Shown here piece by piece: positions 18,057 through 26,132 of a stretch of DNA of 64,000 bases. Below the pieces are notes generated by a model, which saw nothing but the letters and a program-made list of their open reading frames with translations, ran no database searches and was not told the DNA's origin. The position numbers were made by a program, and so were the translations under genes. Each line of letters opens with the position of its first letter. Position 1 is the stretch's first letter. Origin of the DNA: an uncultured Draconibacterium sp. (GTDB lineage Bacteria; Bacteroidota; Bacteroidia; Bacteroidales; Prolixibacteraceae); the NCBI RefSeq assembly GCF_913060805.1, contig NZ_CAJXTC010000021.1:1-64000 (forward strand). Direction: 5' to 3'.

Positions 18057-18124
18057 ACGTCATGCTGAATTTATTTCAGCATCTTTTAAATAATATAGAT
18101 TCCGAAACAAGTTCGGAATGACGT
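18057..18124. repeat. Three-way-junction intergenic repeat element
   Basis: Outer arms ACGTCAT (18057-18063) and ATGACGT (18118-18124) enclose two hairpins: GCTGAA/TTCAGC (18064-18080) and ATTCCGAA/TTCGGAAT (18099-18119). The whole folds like a small cloverleaf. Similar GTCATGCTGAA...TTCGGAATGAC units recur in Bacteroidota intergenic DNA from general knowledge. Confidence 0.65.
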
Positions 18125-18205
18125 ACCCGAAACTTAAGAATTGACTTAACGCTAGGTAGTTCAATTGATTTCCATTAATTTTATAGAAATCAAAATCAAC
18201 TTGTC

Positions 18206-19675
18206 ATGACTAAATCAAAAAAGTATCCAGTTTCCCGAAGAGATTTTATCAAAGTTTCGGCAGCAACAACCGCTGCGGTTTCTGCAATGTCGCTTGGCGC
18301 TTGCAATACCGAAAAATTACCGGAGCCAATGAAACGCCCTTTTGGCAAACTTGGCTTTGATGTAACCACACTTGGTCTTGGAGGGCAGGCCTCGATTCAA
18401 TGGACTCCCGACGATGTTGAGCCTGAAAAAATTATCCTTAAAGCATTTGATTTGGGCGTTAACTATTTCGATACGTCAAACCTCTATGCAGATAGCCAAC
18501 TCAATTACCATAAAGCTTTTAAACACCTGAACCTGATTCCCGGGGCAGATGGTTACAACGAAGCGCTGCGAAAGTCAATCTGGCTGACAAGTAAAACAGC
18601 TATGCGCTGGGGAAAACCGGGCTGGTCCGAGCGGGAAGGAGTTAACAACTGGTCGAACGGAGAAAATGTAAAGTGTGCGGTTGACGATGTAAAACGATCG
18701 TTAACGCAGTTGTTTGGCGATGGAGAAGGTTATTACCCGGATGGCGCTTATCTCGATATGGTTTTGTGCCACACTTTAAATAATGCCGCTGAAGTTGATG
18801 TGCTTTACGAAGGGCTGGAAACACCGCTCGATCCGGATGGAAATTTTGGGGCGCTTGTGGCACTTCGCGATTTACGCGACGGCACCAACCTGACAGGAAT
18901 GAATCCGAAAAATGAAAAGCTGATCAAACATATAGGATTTTCCGGTCATGCTCATCCGCCGGCGATGATGGATATGATTCAGCGCGATGAATACGGCATT
19001 TTGGATGGAATGCTGGTATCGATAAATGCCAACGACAAAACCAAAATGAACATGCAGAATAACGTCATCCCGATTGCCGAAGCCAAAGGAATGGGAATAA
19101 TCGGTATGAAAGTTTTTGCCGATGCTGCCATGTACCATAAAGAACCGCGCTGGTCGCAAACGCCTGCCGATGTTTTCCGTAAAGTGGGTACCGACGAGTT
19201 GCCGAGCAAACCACTTATCGAATATTCGCTAACAACGCCTGGAGTGCATACCTTGATTATCGGAATCGGGCAAATCGACGATGATCCGATGAAATGCCAG
19301 CTGGTACAAAACTTTTATGCTTCGCAGATAGAACCTGATGGAATGAGCGCTGCAGAGCGAAAACGAATTGAAGAGCACGCCAAAAGCGTGAAACCCGGAA
19401 GTAATTATTTTCAGGTGATTGAGAAAGAGAAACTTTCTCCTCCGCGTGATGTAAAATTTATGGATGGTAAATTAACCTGGAACACCGCGCTGGCAGATGA
19501 GGAGCCAATATCGCATTATGAAGTTTTACAGAATGGTGAGTTGTTGGGTAAGGTTGAGCACAAACCTCAGTTGTTAAAAAGCCAGCCGTTTAGTATTACA
19601 CTTGATAAGCCGGACAATGTTACGCTGGTCACTGTTGATAAAGCTGGAAATAGAGCCGAAACAGTTGTGGCGTAA
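18206..19675 (+). CDS. Tat-exported aldo/keto reductase lipoprotein
   Basis: 489 aa. The N-terminus has a twin-arginine motif SRRDFIK (residues 10-16), a hydrophobic stretch and a lipobox ending in Cys33 (SLGAC), so it is likely exported folded and lipid-anchored. The AKR barrel keeps the catalytic set: Asp and Tyr in FDTSNLY, Lys in TSKTA and His in LCHTL. NADPH binding in the periplasm would be unusual unless cofactor is loaded before Tat export. A C-terminal fibronectin III-like segment (about 405-489) follows. Substrate unknown. Monocistronic. Confidence 0.88.
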   Translation: MTKSKKYPVSRRDFIKVSAATTAAVSAMSLGACNTEKLPEPMKRPFGKLGFDVTTLGLGGQASIQWTPDDVEPEKIILKAFDLGVNYFDTSNLYADSQLNYHKAFKHLNLIPGADGYNEALRKSIWLTSKTAMRWGKPGWSEREGVNNWSNGENVKCAVDDVKRSLTQLFGDGEGYYPDGAYLDMVLCHTLNNAAEVDVLYEGLETPLDPDGNFGALVALRDLRDGTNLTGMNPKNEKLIKHIGFSGHAHPPAMMDMIQRDEYGILDGMLVSINANDKTKMNMQNNVIPIAEAKGMGIIGMKVFADAAMYHKEPRWSQTPADVFRKVGTDELPSKPLIEYSLTTPGVHTLIIGIGQIDDDPMKCQLVQNFYASQIEPDGMSAAERKRIEEHAKSVKPGSNYFQVIEKEKLSPPRDVKFMDGKLTWNTALADEEPISHYEVLQNGELLGKVEHKPQLLKSQPFSITLDKPDNVTLVTVDKAGNRAETVVA

Positions 19676-19695
19676 CAAAAATTTAATGACCTTTG
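19665..19695 (+). promoter_or_regulatory. Candidate promoter for ppa
   Basis: TTG (19665-19667), 20 nt spacer, GACCTTTG (19688-19695), one mismatch to TAnnTTTG. It overlaps the end of the upstream gene. Confidence 0.4.
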
Positions 19696-19760
19696 TGGCG
19701 ATTAGTATGAACTAAAAGTCGTACTATTGGTTTGAAATAGTAAAACATAATTTAACTAAG

Positions 19761-20426
19761 ATGGTAGACAGACTTTCCGATCCCATCGGACGATTGATGG
19801 GATTGCGTTATAAATCGCACCCCTGGCACGGCGTTTCAATTGGCCAAAATGCCCCCGAAGAATTAACCGCTTTTATCGAAGTGGTTTCAACTGATACGGT
19901 AAAATACGAAATTGACAAGGATAGTGGTTATCTGCGCGTTGACCGGCCACAAAAATTCTCAAATGTAGTTCCGGCTTTATACGGTTTTATTCCGCAAACT
20001 TTTTGCGGTACCAAAGTTGGCGAATACTGTTCGGAGAAAGTGAACCGAAAAGGAATAAAAGGAGATGGCGACCCGATTGATATTTGTGTGCTAACTGAAA
20101 AAGATCTGGCACATGGTGATTTGCTGGTAACTGCTCGTCCGATTGGTGGTTTCCGAATGATTGACGGCGACCAGGCTGATGATAAAATTATTGCAGTTTT
20201 GGATAACGACACAGTTTATGGTCATTTTACCGATGTGGCACAAGTACCTGAAATTGTAATCCAGCGTTTGGAGCATTATTTCCTTACGTACAAGGATATG
20301 CCGGGTGTTGATTCGAACACTGAAATTGCGGCAACTTACGGGCACGATGAAGCGCTCGAGGTGATCAAACTTTCGGTTGAAGATTACAACAACAAGTTTG
20401 CGAATTTAGGAAAACTGCTTTCATAA
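19761..20426 (+). CDS. ppa: Inorganic pyrophosphatase (family I)
   Basis: Soluble Mg-dependent enzyme that hydrolyses pyrophosphate released by biosynthetic reactions. The 221 aa are longer than the 175-aa E. coli enzyme, mainly through an N-terminal extension (residues 1-40) usual for Bacteroidota. The active-site signature is GDGDPIDICVL, with metal-binding aspartates in DxDPxD. The substrate loop KYEIDKDSGYLRVDRP and YGFIPQTFCG are also typical. Monocistronic, with its own promoter candidate and a shared terminator. Confidence 0.95.
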   Translation: MVDRLSDPIGRLMGLRYKSHPWHGVSIGQNAPEELTAFIEVVSTDTVKYEIDKDSGYLRVDRPQKFSNVVPALYGFIPQTFCGTKVGEYCSEKVNRKGIKGDGDPIDICVLTEKDLAHGDLLVTARPIGGFRMIDGDQADDKIIAVLDNDTVYGHFTDVAQVPEIVIQRLEHYFLTYKDMPGVDSNTEIAATYGHDEALEVIKLSVEDYNNKFANLGKLLS

Positions 20427-20427
20427 T

Positions 20428-20464
20428 AAAAAAGGCTTGATTTATTAGAAATCAAGCCTTTTTT
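20428..20464. terminator. Bidirectional terminator between ppa and the M14 peptidase gene
   Basis: 16-bp perfect stem: 20428-20443 pairs with 20449-20464 around loop ATTAG, with A and T tracts on either side. Serves both convergent genes. Confidence 0.92.
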
Positions 20465-20468
20465 ACTT

Positions 20469-22208
20469 TTAATAGATTTTTGCTACCGGGTAACGTTTGA
20501 AGGTTTTTTCGGCCCATTCGGTATTGTTATAAATGTAGCTTAATTGTGCTCGATGGTTCTTTGCAAATTCCGGATCAGCTTTGCGTTTTTCTTCCAGCTG
20601 CTTTTTGAATTCCGGATGCTCATTTAAATATTTTAGCGCGTTTTCTTCAAATCCATACGACGAGAAATATTCTCGCTGATCAAGAATTGAATCAAAAAAG
20701 TTCCAGCGGAAAAATGAGTCCATTGCTTTGGGCTCCAGCATTTCCAAAATATATTTCATTCTATTCTGGCGAACTGGAATCAGCAGGTCGCCGGCGTAAT
20801 AGTTAATTTGCTGGACCTCGCTGCGGGTAGTCACTTCGTTATGGAAATAATGACCGTTAAAAGGATTTTTCGGACTCGAATATTCATCGATATAATCAAC
20901 AGTCACTTCCATTATTGTATCATTTTTTAGCGGTGCCATTTCTATTCCGTTCAGCTGTAATCTTTCAATCACTTCGATCCAGCCTTGTGGAAGAACGTAG
21001 TACTCCGGAACGGTAATTTCTTCTACCGTGTTGTAGCTGTCGTAATAGCGAATTTCTTTCGAAAGTGGTTTCGAGCGGTCGTAGCCAAAGCGTGGCAGGC
21101 CGGTAACTTTATCAATAATTTCTTCGCTGGTTTCGTAACCGTCGAAAGTAAATGTGCTGTAACTACTGGTATCAACTTTATAGCTGATAGGATAAGTTTT
21201 CATTGCCAGCAATTCTTCCGTTCCTTGTTTGCGGCTTGAAATAATTTCTTCCGAATTTTCTGAGGTGAACTCGCTTAGTGCAACGATAAACTGGTAGCAC
21301 GATTTTACGCGGTCGGCAAAGTCTTTATACACGTGATTTTCTGTCATCATTCCGTAACTGTTGAAAAGGCTCGCGTAACCCGACGAATACCTTGGCGAGT
21401 CTTGCCAAAGAAGGATTCCTGACAGCGGCTCGTAATTCAGCCAGTTAACGTATGGCGTGAGTTTGTATTCGCCTTCATCCATTTTCTCAAACATGTCGGG
21501 AATCATTTGGCTGCGTAGAAACTGCTCTTGTGCCGGTGGAAAATAATCAGGGAAAGGTGTGATCCAGGTGACGCTGTATTGGTGATCCGAGCCGTTGGTA
21601 GTGTGCGTATCCAGAAATACATCGGGATCCCACTGGTTGAAAATTTTATTGATCGACCGGGCATTCTCTGAATCGCATTTCGAGAAGTCGCGGTTCAGAT
21701 CCAGGTTTTTTGCATTTCCACGAAAACCGGTTTCGTATGGTGTAGCCTGGTTGGCGCGGTTGTATTTCCCGCGGTTCAGATGTCCGGCAATATTGTACAC
21801 CGGAATGATAACAATAACAGTATTGTCGAGCCACTTTTGCATCCCGTTTTTGTTACGGAGAATATCGTCGGCAAACTGCAGGCTGGCATCAATTCCCTCC
21901 GGTTCGCCCGGGTGAATACCGTTGTTAATGAGCAAAACTGATTTTCCCTGCGCTTTTATTGTTTCAGGATTGAACTCGGGCTCACTGTTTATAACGAAGG
22001 TGTGCAATGGTTTTCCAATGTCGGTAAAACCATTTTCAACGAATGTTGCATTTTCATACTTCGAATCGAGCAGTTGGAACATTTCAATTACTTCGTCGTA
22101 AGTGGGCGTGTAATTTTGCTCGTACCTCAGATTTATCAGTGGTTTTTGGGCAAACAAAAACAGGCTGACAGCGCATAGCGCCACAACCAAAGCAGTTTTT
22201 TTTCTCAT
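20469..22208 (-). CDS. M14 family zinc carboxypeptidase, secreted
   Basis: 579 aa. A signal peptide (MRKKTALVVALCAVSLFLFAQ) leads into a metallocarboxypeptidase domain. The zinc ligands His99 and Glu102 sit in GIHPGEPEG, and the third ligand is probably in FLDTHTTNGSDHQ. The roughly 220 residues after the peptidase core are family-specific and unassigned, with a charged C-terminus. It likely trims peptides or peptidoglycan stem fragments in the periplasm. M14 proteins of this length (about 580 aa) are common in Bacteroidota. It is not operonic with thyA-folA upstream: the 42-bp gap to folA leaves co-transcription possible but unproven. Confidence 0.87.
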   Translation of the reverse strand: MRKKTALVVALCAVSLFLFAQKPLINLRYEQNYTPTYDEVIEMFQLLDSKYENATFVENGFTDIGKPLHTFVINSEPEFNPETIKAQGKSVLLINNGIHPGEPEGIDASLQFADDILRNKNGMQKWLDNTVIVIIPVYNIAGHLNRGKYNRANQATPYETGFRGNAKNLDLNRDFSKCDSENARSINKIFNQWDPDVFLDTHTTNGSDHQYSVTWITPFPDYFPPAQEQFLRSQMIPDMFEKMDEGEYKLTPYVNWLNYEPLSGILLWQDSPRYSSGYASLFNSYGMMTENHVYKDFADRVKSCYQFIVALSEFTSENSEEIISSRKQGTEELLAMKTYPISYKVDTSSYSTFTFDGYETSEEIIDKVTGLPRFGYDRSKPLSKEIRYYDSYNTVEEITVPEYYVLPQGWIEVIERLQLNGIEMAPLKNDTIMEVTVDYIDEYSSPKNPFNGHYFHNEVTTRSEVQQINYYAGDLLIPVRQNRMKYILEMLEPKAMDSFFRWNFFDSILDQREYFSSYGFEENALKYLNEHPEFKKQLEEKRKADPEFAKNHRAQLSYIYNNTEWAEKTFKRYPVAKIY

Positions 22209-22250
22209 GATGTTAAATTTGAGTAGCTCAATAAGCTACAAACGCAAAAA

Positions 22251-22754
22251 TTATTTTCGTTCTAAATCAAGGTAAGAATAGTCAAATTTGTTCTTTTCGT
22301 CGTGCAGATCTTCGCGTTTTATTTCGTTCCACTCGGCATAATTAACCTCGGGGAAATATGTGTCGGCATCAAAAGATTGGTGTACCAGCGTAAGGTAAAG
22401 TTTGCCCGCCAGAGGGAAAAACTGTTTGTAAATCATTCCTCCGCCAATGATGAAAGCTTCCGTTTCATCTTTCACTTTTTCAATGGCTTCGTCGATGGAA
22501 AAAACCGTTTCACAACCGGGAAAAACATCGTCTTGTTTATCGGTAATTACAATGTGCCGGCGATTTGGCAACGGCCATTTTGGCAACGACAATAAAGTGT
22601 TACGCCCCATAATAATGGTGTGGCCGCTGGTAATTTCTTTAAAGCGTTTCAAATCGTTTGGTAAATGAAACAGCAGGTCGTTGTTTTTGCCAATGGCAAA
22701 GTTCTCGGCAATGGCAACGATTATCGAGATATTCTTTTGAATTTTATTTGTCAT
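22251..22754 (-). CDS. folA: Dihydrofolate reductase
   Basis: 167-aa NADPH-dependent enzyme regenerating tetrahydrofolate after thymidylate synthesis. The standard DHFR features are present: IVAIAENFAIGKNNDLLFHLPNDLKRFKE with substrate Asp in PNDL, TIIMGRNTLLSLP for NADPH binding, and FIIGGGMIYKQF. It lies 12 bp downstream of thyA, so the pair is a functional operon: ThyA produces dihydrofolate and FolA recycles it. Confidence 0.96.
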   Translation of the reverse strand: MTNKIQKNISIIVAIAENFAIGKNNDLLFHLPNDLKRFKEITSGHTIIMGRNTLLSLPKWPLPNRRHIVITDKQDDVFPGCETVFSIDEAIEKVKDETEAFIIGGGMIYKQFFPLAGKLYLTLVHQSFDADTYFPEVNYAEWNEIKREDLHDEKNKFDYSYLDLERK

Positions 22755-22766
22755 TTTAAATAGATT

Positions 22767-23561
22767 TTAAACGGCAACAGCTCCTTTAATATGTGGGTGC
22801 GACTGGTAACCAACCAGTTCAAAGTCTTCGAATTTAAAGTCGAAAATACTTTTTACATCCGGATTGATTTTCATTTCCGGCAGTTTGTAAGGCTCGCGTG
22901 TAAGTTGCAGTTTTACCTGCTCAACATGATTGGAATAAATGTGAACGTCGCCAAAAGTATGTACAAAATCGCCCGGTTCAAGATCACAAACCTGAGCCAT
23001 CATCATCGTTAGTAATGCGTATGATGCAATGTTAAAAGGTACACCTAAAAATACATCGGCACTTCGTTGATACAACTGGCACGACAATTTCCCGTCGGCA
23101 ACATAAAACTGGAAAAGAATGTGGCAGGGCGGCAAATTCATTTTGTCGAGCTCTCCAACATTCCAGGCGCTAACCAAATGGCGTCGCGAATCAGGATTAT
23201 TTTTTATGGCATCAATTACCTGAGAGATTTGATCAACATGGCCGCCATCGGGTGTTGGCCAGCTTCGCCACTGGTAACCGTAAATGTGCCCGAGGTTGCC
23301 GTCGTCGTCGGCCCACTCGTTCCAAATGCGTACCCCGTTATCCTGCAAATATTTTATATTGGTGTCGCCTTTCAAAAACCAAAGTAGCTCGTAAATGATC
23401 GATTTCAGGTGCAGTTTTTTTGTTGTTACCATCGGAAAACCTTCGCTCAAATCAAAACGCATTTGGTGCCCAAAGCGACTGATTGTTCCTGTTCCCGTGC
23501 GGTCTTCTTTAACCGCTCCCTTTTCTAAAATGGTTTCCAATAGATCTAAATACTGCCTCAT
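22767..23561 (-). CDS. thyA: Thymidylate synthase
   Basis: 264-aa classical ThyA, converting dUMP to dTMP with methylene-tetrahydrofolate. The catalytic cysteine is in [12 protein letters not shown], and the dUMP-phosphate loop is [20 protein letters not shown]. The length equals the E. coli enzyme and the C-terminus ends with IKGAVAV as expected. First gene of thyA-folA on the minus strand. Confidence 0.97.
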   Translation of the reverse strand: MRQYLDLLETILEKGAVKEDRTGTGTISRFGHQMRFDLSEGFPMVTTKKLHLKSIIYELLWFLKGDTNIKYLQDNGVRIWNEWADDDGNLGHIYGYQWRSWPTPDGGHVDQISQVIDAIKNNPDSRRHLVSAWNVGELDKMNLPPCHILFQFYVADGKLSCQLYQRSADVFLGVPFNIASYALLTMMMAQVCDLEPGDFVHTFGDVHIYSNHVEQVKLQLTREPYKLPEMKINPDVKSIFDFKFEDFELVGYQSHPHIKGAVAV

Positions 23562-23665
23562 TTTTCAAATATTTCTCACAAAAATAATCGTTCAGAAAGA
23601 ACTGCTTCCGATTTCCGGAATTTAAATATTCACAATTGCAATGAGGTTGTTAACGGAACATGGTT

Positions 23666-23698
23666 AGTGATACCCTCACTCCGAGTGAGGGTATCACT
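23666..23698. repeat. GTGAT-CTCACT palindrome, copy 2
   Basis: AGTGATACCCTCACT (23666-23680) and AGTGAGGGTATCACT (23684-23698) form a 15-bp perfect stem with a 3-nt loop. It sits between the K-channel gene end and the thyA start. It shares its arms with the repeat at 16074 and could terminate channel transcription, although no T tract follows on that strand. Confidence 0.7.
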
Positions 23699-23707
23699 AT
23701 TTTTATG

Positions 23708-24520
23708 TCATGGATTGATTCGTGTACCGCATTTCTTACAAAAAACAGCATCGTCGTCGTGCGATGGATGCAGGCACTGTGGGCAAACCTGTGTATTTTT
23801 TTCAGTGGTGGGATTGATGATCTCGGCAGTAACAATACCCGTTGGAACGGCAATTATGGCGTAACCCATAATCATAACAACGCTGGCCAGAAATTGTCCC
23901 AGCGGTGTTCCCGGACTGATGTCGCCATAGCCAACGGTAGTAAGTGTTACGATTGCCCAATATATTCCTTTTGGAATGCTGGTAAATCCATGTTCAGGGC
24001 CTTCAACAAGGTACATTACAGTTCCGATAATAATAACCAGCATGGATACAAAAAAGATGAAAACACTTATTTTTTCGCGACTGTGCCAAAGGGCTTTTGC
24101 CAGCGAACGGCCTGCCTCGGTGTAACGTGTAAGTTTTAAAATCCTGAAAACACGAAGTAATCGGAGTATTCGAATCACCACCAAACTGTGCGACCCAACA
24201 ACGACCAGTCCAATGTAGGTAGGTAAAACCGATAATAGGTCGATAATGCCATAGAAACTAAAAATGTAACGCAATGGTTTTTTTACAATGGCAACACGCA
24301 GAATGTATTCGATGGAGAAAATAATGGTAATACACCATTCCAAAATACGCAATAATTGCTGATGATTATTGCGGATGGCAGGAACACTTTCCAGCAGCAC
24401 CAGTGCAACGCTGACAATAATGATGAACAGGAGTGCCACGTCGAAAAGTTTGCCGCCCGGCGTGTCGGCCTCAAAAATAATCTCGTAAATTTTCTCTTTG
24501 GTTTTGTCCATGTTCAGCAA
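23708..24520 (-). CDS. Voltage-gated potassium channel with C-terminal zinc ribbon
   Basis: 270 aa, six transmembrane segments. S4 carries regularly spaced arginines (RILRLLRVFRILKLTR, about 117-132), and the selectivity filter TTVGYGD is at 194-200 between S5 and S6, so it is a Kv-type K+ channel. After S6 there is a short cytosolic tail ending in a four-cysteine ribbon: Cys246, Cys249, Cys261 and Cys264 (CPQC...CKKC). Zinc ribbons on channel tails suggest metal- or redox-linked gating, which is inference. Met4 is an alternative start. It lies downstream of ald on the same strand but behind a terminator. Confidence 0.92.
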   Translation of the reverse strand: MLNMDKTKEKIYEIIFEADTPGGKLFDVALLFIIIVSVALVLLESVPAIRNNHQQLLRILEWCITIIFSIEYILRVAIVKKPLRYIFSFYGIIDLLSVLPTYIGLVVVGSHSLVVIRILRLLRVFRILKLTRYTEAGRSLAKALWHSREKISVFIFFVSMLVIIIGTVMYLVEGPEHGFTSIPKGIYWAIVTLTTVGYGDISPGTPLGQFLASVVMIMGYAIIAVPTGIVTAEIINPTTEKNTQVCPQCLHPSHDDDAVFCKKCGTRINP

Positions 24521-24585
24521 TATTCTGCATTAAATATACAAATATGCTATAAATGCGAATCCCGGGTTGAATTATAATTTGGATA

Positions 24586-24676
24586 AAAATCCTTGATTTT
24601 ACCTCAACTCCTGAAGGATGATCAAGGATTTTCTCGCTTTCTTCCTTCAGGATAGAGGTTAAAAAGGGAGAAAATC
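24586..24676. repeat. Overlapping inverted repeats upstream of the K-channel gene
   Basis: Three interleaved stems: AAAATCCTTGAT/ATCAAGGATTTT (24586-24597 with 24621-24632, 12 bp perfect), CCTGAAGGA/TCCTTCAGG (about 24610-24618 with 24643-24651, extended by ACCTC/GAGGT), and GATTTTCTC/GAGAAAATC (24627-24635 with 24668-24676). They cannot all form at once. The tract occupies most of the 264-bp gap before the channel gene. Confidence 0.6.
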
Positions 24677-24726
24677 ATATTGTCTCCGAGAAATTTTCAA
24701 CCCTTGATTTGTATCGAGTGTAAAAT

Positions 24727-24763
24727 AAAAAAGCCCTTCCCAAATAAAAGGGAAAGGCTTTTT
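24727..24763 (-). terminator. Terminator of alanine dehydrogenase gene
   Basis: GCCCTTCCC (24733-24741) pairs with GGGAAAGGC (24750-24758), with one mismatch, flanked by A6 and T5. It sits just downstream of ald on the minus strand. Confidence 0.8.
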
Positions 24764-24784
24764 GAAATTATTCTGTATTGGTTT

Positions 24785-25897
24785 TTAGAGAACAGTTTCA
24801 ACACTTTCGAACGGCAGATCGAAAGCTTCAGCAACACCTTTGTAAACCACTTTTCCGTCAACAACATTAAGCCCTTTGCGTAATGGCTCGTTGTCGATAC
24901 ATGCTTGCTTCCATCCTTTGCCTGCAATCTCGATAGCATAAGGAAGAGTAGCGTTAGTTAACGCAATTGTTGAAGTACGTGGAACAGCACCCGGCATGTT
25001 GGCAACACAGTAATGCAATACATCGTCGATAACGAAAGTAGGATCGGCGTGTGTTGTTGCTTTAGTTGTCTCGAAACAACCGCCCTGGTCAACAGCAACG
25101 TCAACCAAAACAGTACCCGGTTTCATTGTGCTCAGCATATCGCGGGTAACCAAATGTGGCGCTTTTGCACCAGGAATAAGAACAGCACCGATAATAACGT
25201 CGTGCGATTTAACCATTTCGCGAATGTTGTATTCGTTGCTCATCATGGTTTTTACGTTGGCCGGCATAATATCGTCGAGGTAACGCAGGCGTTTCAACGA
25301 TACATCCATAATCGTAACATCGGCACCCAGTCCTGCAGCCATTTTTGCTGATTCGGTACCAACAATACCACCACCAATTACCAAAACTTTGGCAGGAAGA
25401 ACTCCGGCAACTCCACCAAGAAGTACACCGTAACCACCGTAAGTTTTTTCCAGGTATTTTGCACCTTCCTGAATTGACATACGACCGGCAACCTCGCTCA
25501 TAGGAACAAGCAATGGAAGCGAACGATCGGGCAACTCAACAGTTTCGTAAGCCAAACAAATCGATTTGTTTGCAATCATGGCGTGAGTTAACGGCTCGCA
25601 CGATGCAAAGTGGAAGTAAGTGTAAAGGATTTGTCCTTCTTTAATCAGCTTGTATTCCTCTTCGATCGGTTCTTTTACTTTGATGATCATTTCGGCAATG
25701 CCGTAAACATCTTCAATAGTTGGAAGCATTTTGGCTCCGGCTCCAATATAATCCTCATCCTGGAAACCGCTGCCCATACCACCGCCGGCCTGAACGTAAA
25801 CGTCATGGCCGTGTTTAACCAACTCCGCAGCACCGGCAGGTGTTAGTGCAATACGGTTTTCGTTATTTTTAATTTCCTTTGGTACTCCAATTATCAT
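24785..25897 (-). CDS. ald: Alanine dehydrogenase
   Basis: NAD-dependent interconversion of L-alanine and pyruvate plus ammonia. I place the start at the ATG at 25897, giving 370 aa beginning MIIGVPKEIKNNENRIALTP. The frame stays open 29 codons further, but those codons lie across the probable promoter. The NAD fold VLVIGGGIVGTESAKMAAGLGADVTIMD and the catalytic region HFASCEPLTHAM are typical, as is the MPGAVPRTSTIALTNATLPY C-terminal motif. Monocistronic, with its own promoter and terminator. Confidence 0.94.
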   Translation of the reverse strand: MIIGVPKEIKNNENRIALTPAGAAELVKHGHDVYVQAGGGMGSGFQDEDYIGAGAKMLPTIEDVYGIAEMIIKVKEPIEEEYKLIKEGQILYTYFHFASCEPLTHAMIANKSICLAYETVELPDRSLPLLVPMSEVAGRMSIQEGAKYLEKTYGGYGVLLGGVAGVLPAKVLVIGGGIVGTESAKMAAGLGADVTIMDVSLKRLRYLDDIMPANVKTMMSNEYNIREMVKSHDVIIGAVLIPGAKAPHLVTRDMLSTMKPGTVLVDVAVDQGGCFETTKATTHADPTFVIDDVLHYCVANMPGAVPRTSTIALTNATLPYAIEIAGKGWKQACIDNEPLRKGLNVVDGKVVYKGVAEAFDLPFESVETVL

Positions 25898-25927
25898 TTT
25901 AGTAAATATTTGAGTTTTTTCTGAGTT

Positions 25928-25935
25928 CAAAAATA
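25928..25935 (-). promoter_or_regulatory. -7 promoter element for ald
   Basis: TATTTTTG on the minus strand, a perfect TAnnTTTG, about 30 nt before the ald start at 25897. It falls inside the longer open frame and so argues for the shorter start. Confidence 0.45.
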
Positions 25936-26077
25936 GACCACTATTTGTGACTAAAACATGATATATTCTCAGGATTTGCAACAATTTATTGTAAAAGTAA
26001 CATGTATGACATCATATAATTATGATTTGCAAGTTAATTTTGCAATAAGATATTAATTTGTCTGAATTTTTAGATTA

Positions 26078-26106
26078 TTGTTTTCAGATTGATAATCTTA
26101 TCTTTG
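26078..26106 (+). promoter_or_regulatory. Promoter for the class I aminotransferase gene
   Basis: TTG (26078-26080), 18-nt spacer, TATCTTTG (26099-26106): a full Bacteroidota -33/-7 pair, 26 nt before the ATG. The best promoter match in the window. Confidence 0.65.
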
Positions 26107-26132
26107 CCTGCCTGTAAAATATATTATATAAC

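Noticed and set aside
24556-24570. tRNA-like GCGAATCCCGGGTT sequence
   Set aside because: No acceptor, D or anticodon arms can be built around it; a chance resemblance.
25898-25984. N-terminal extension of alanine dehydrogenase
   Set aside because: The extra residues are not family-like and overlap a perfect -7 box; the ATG at 25897 is preferred.
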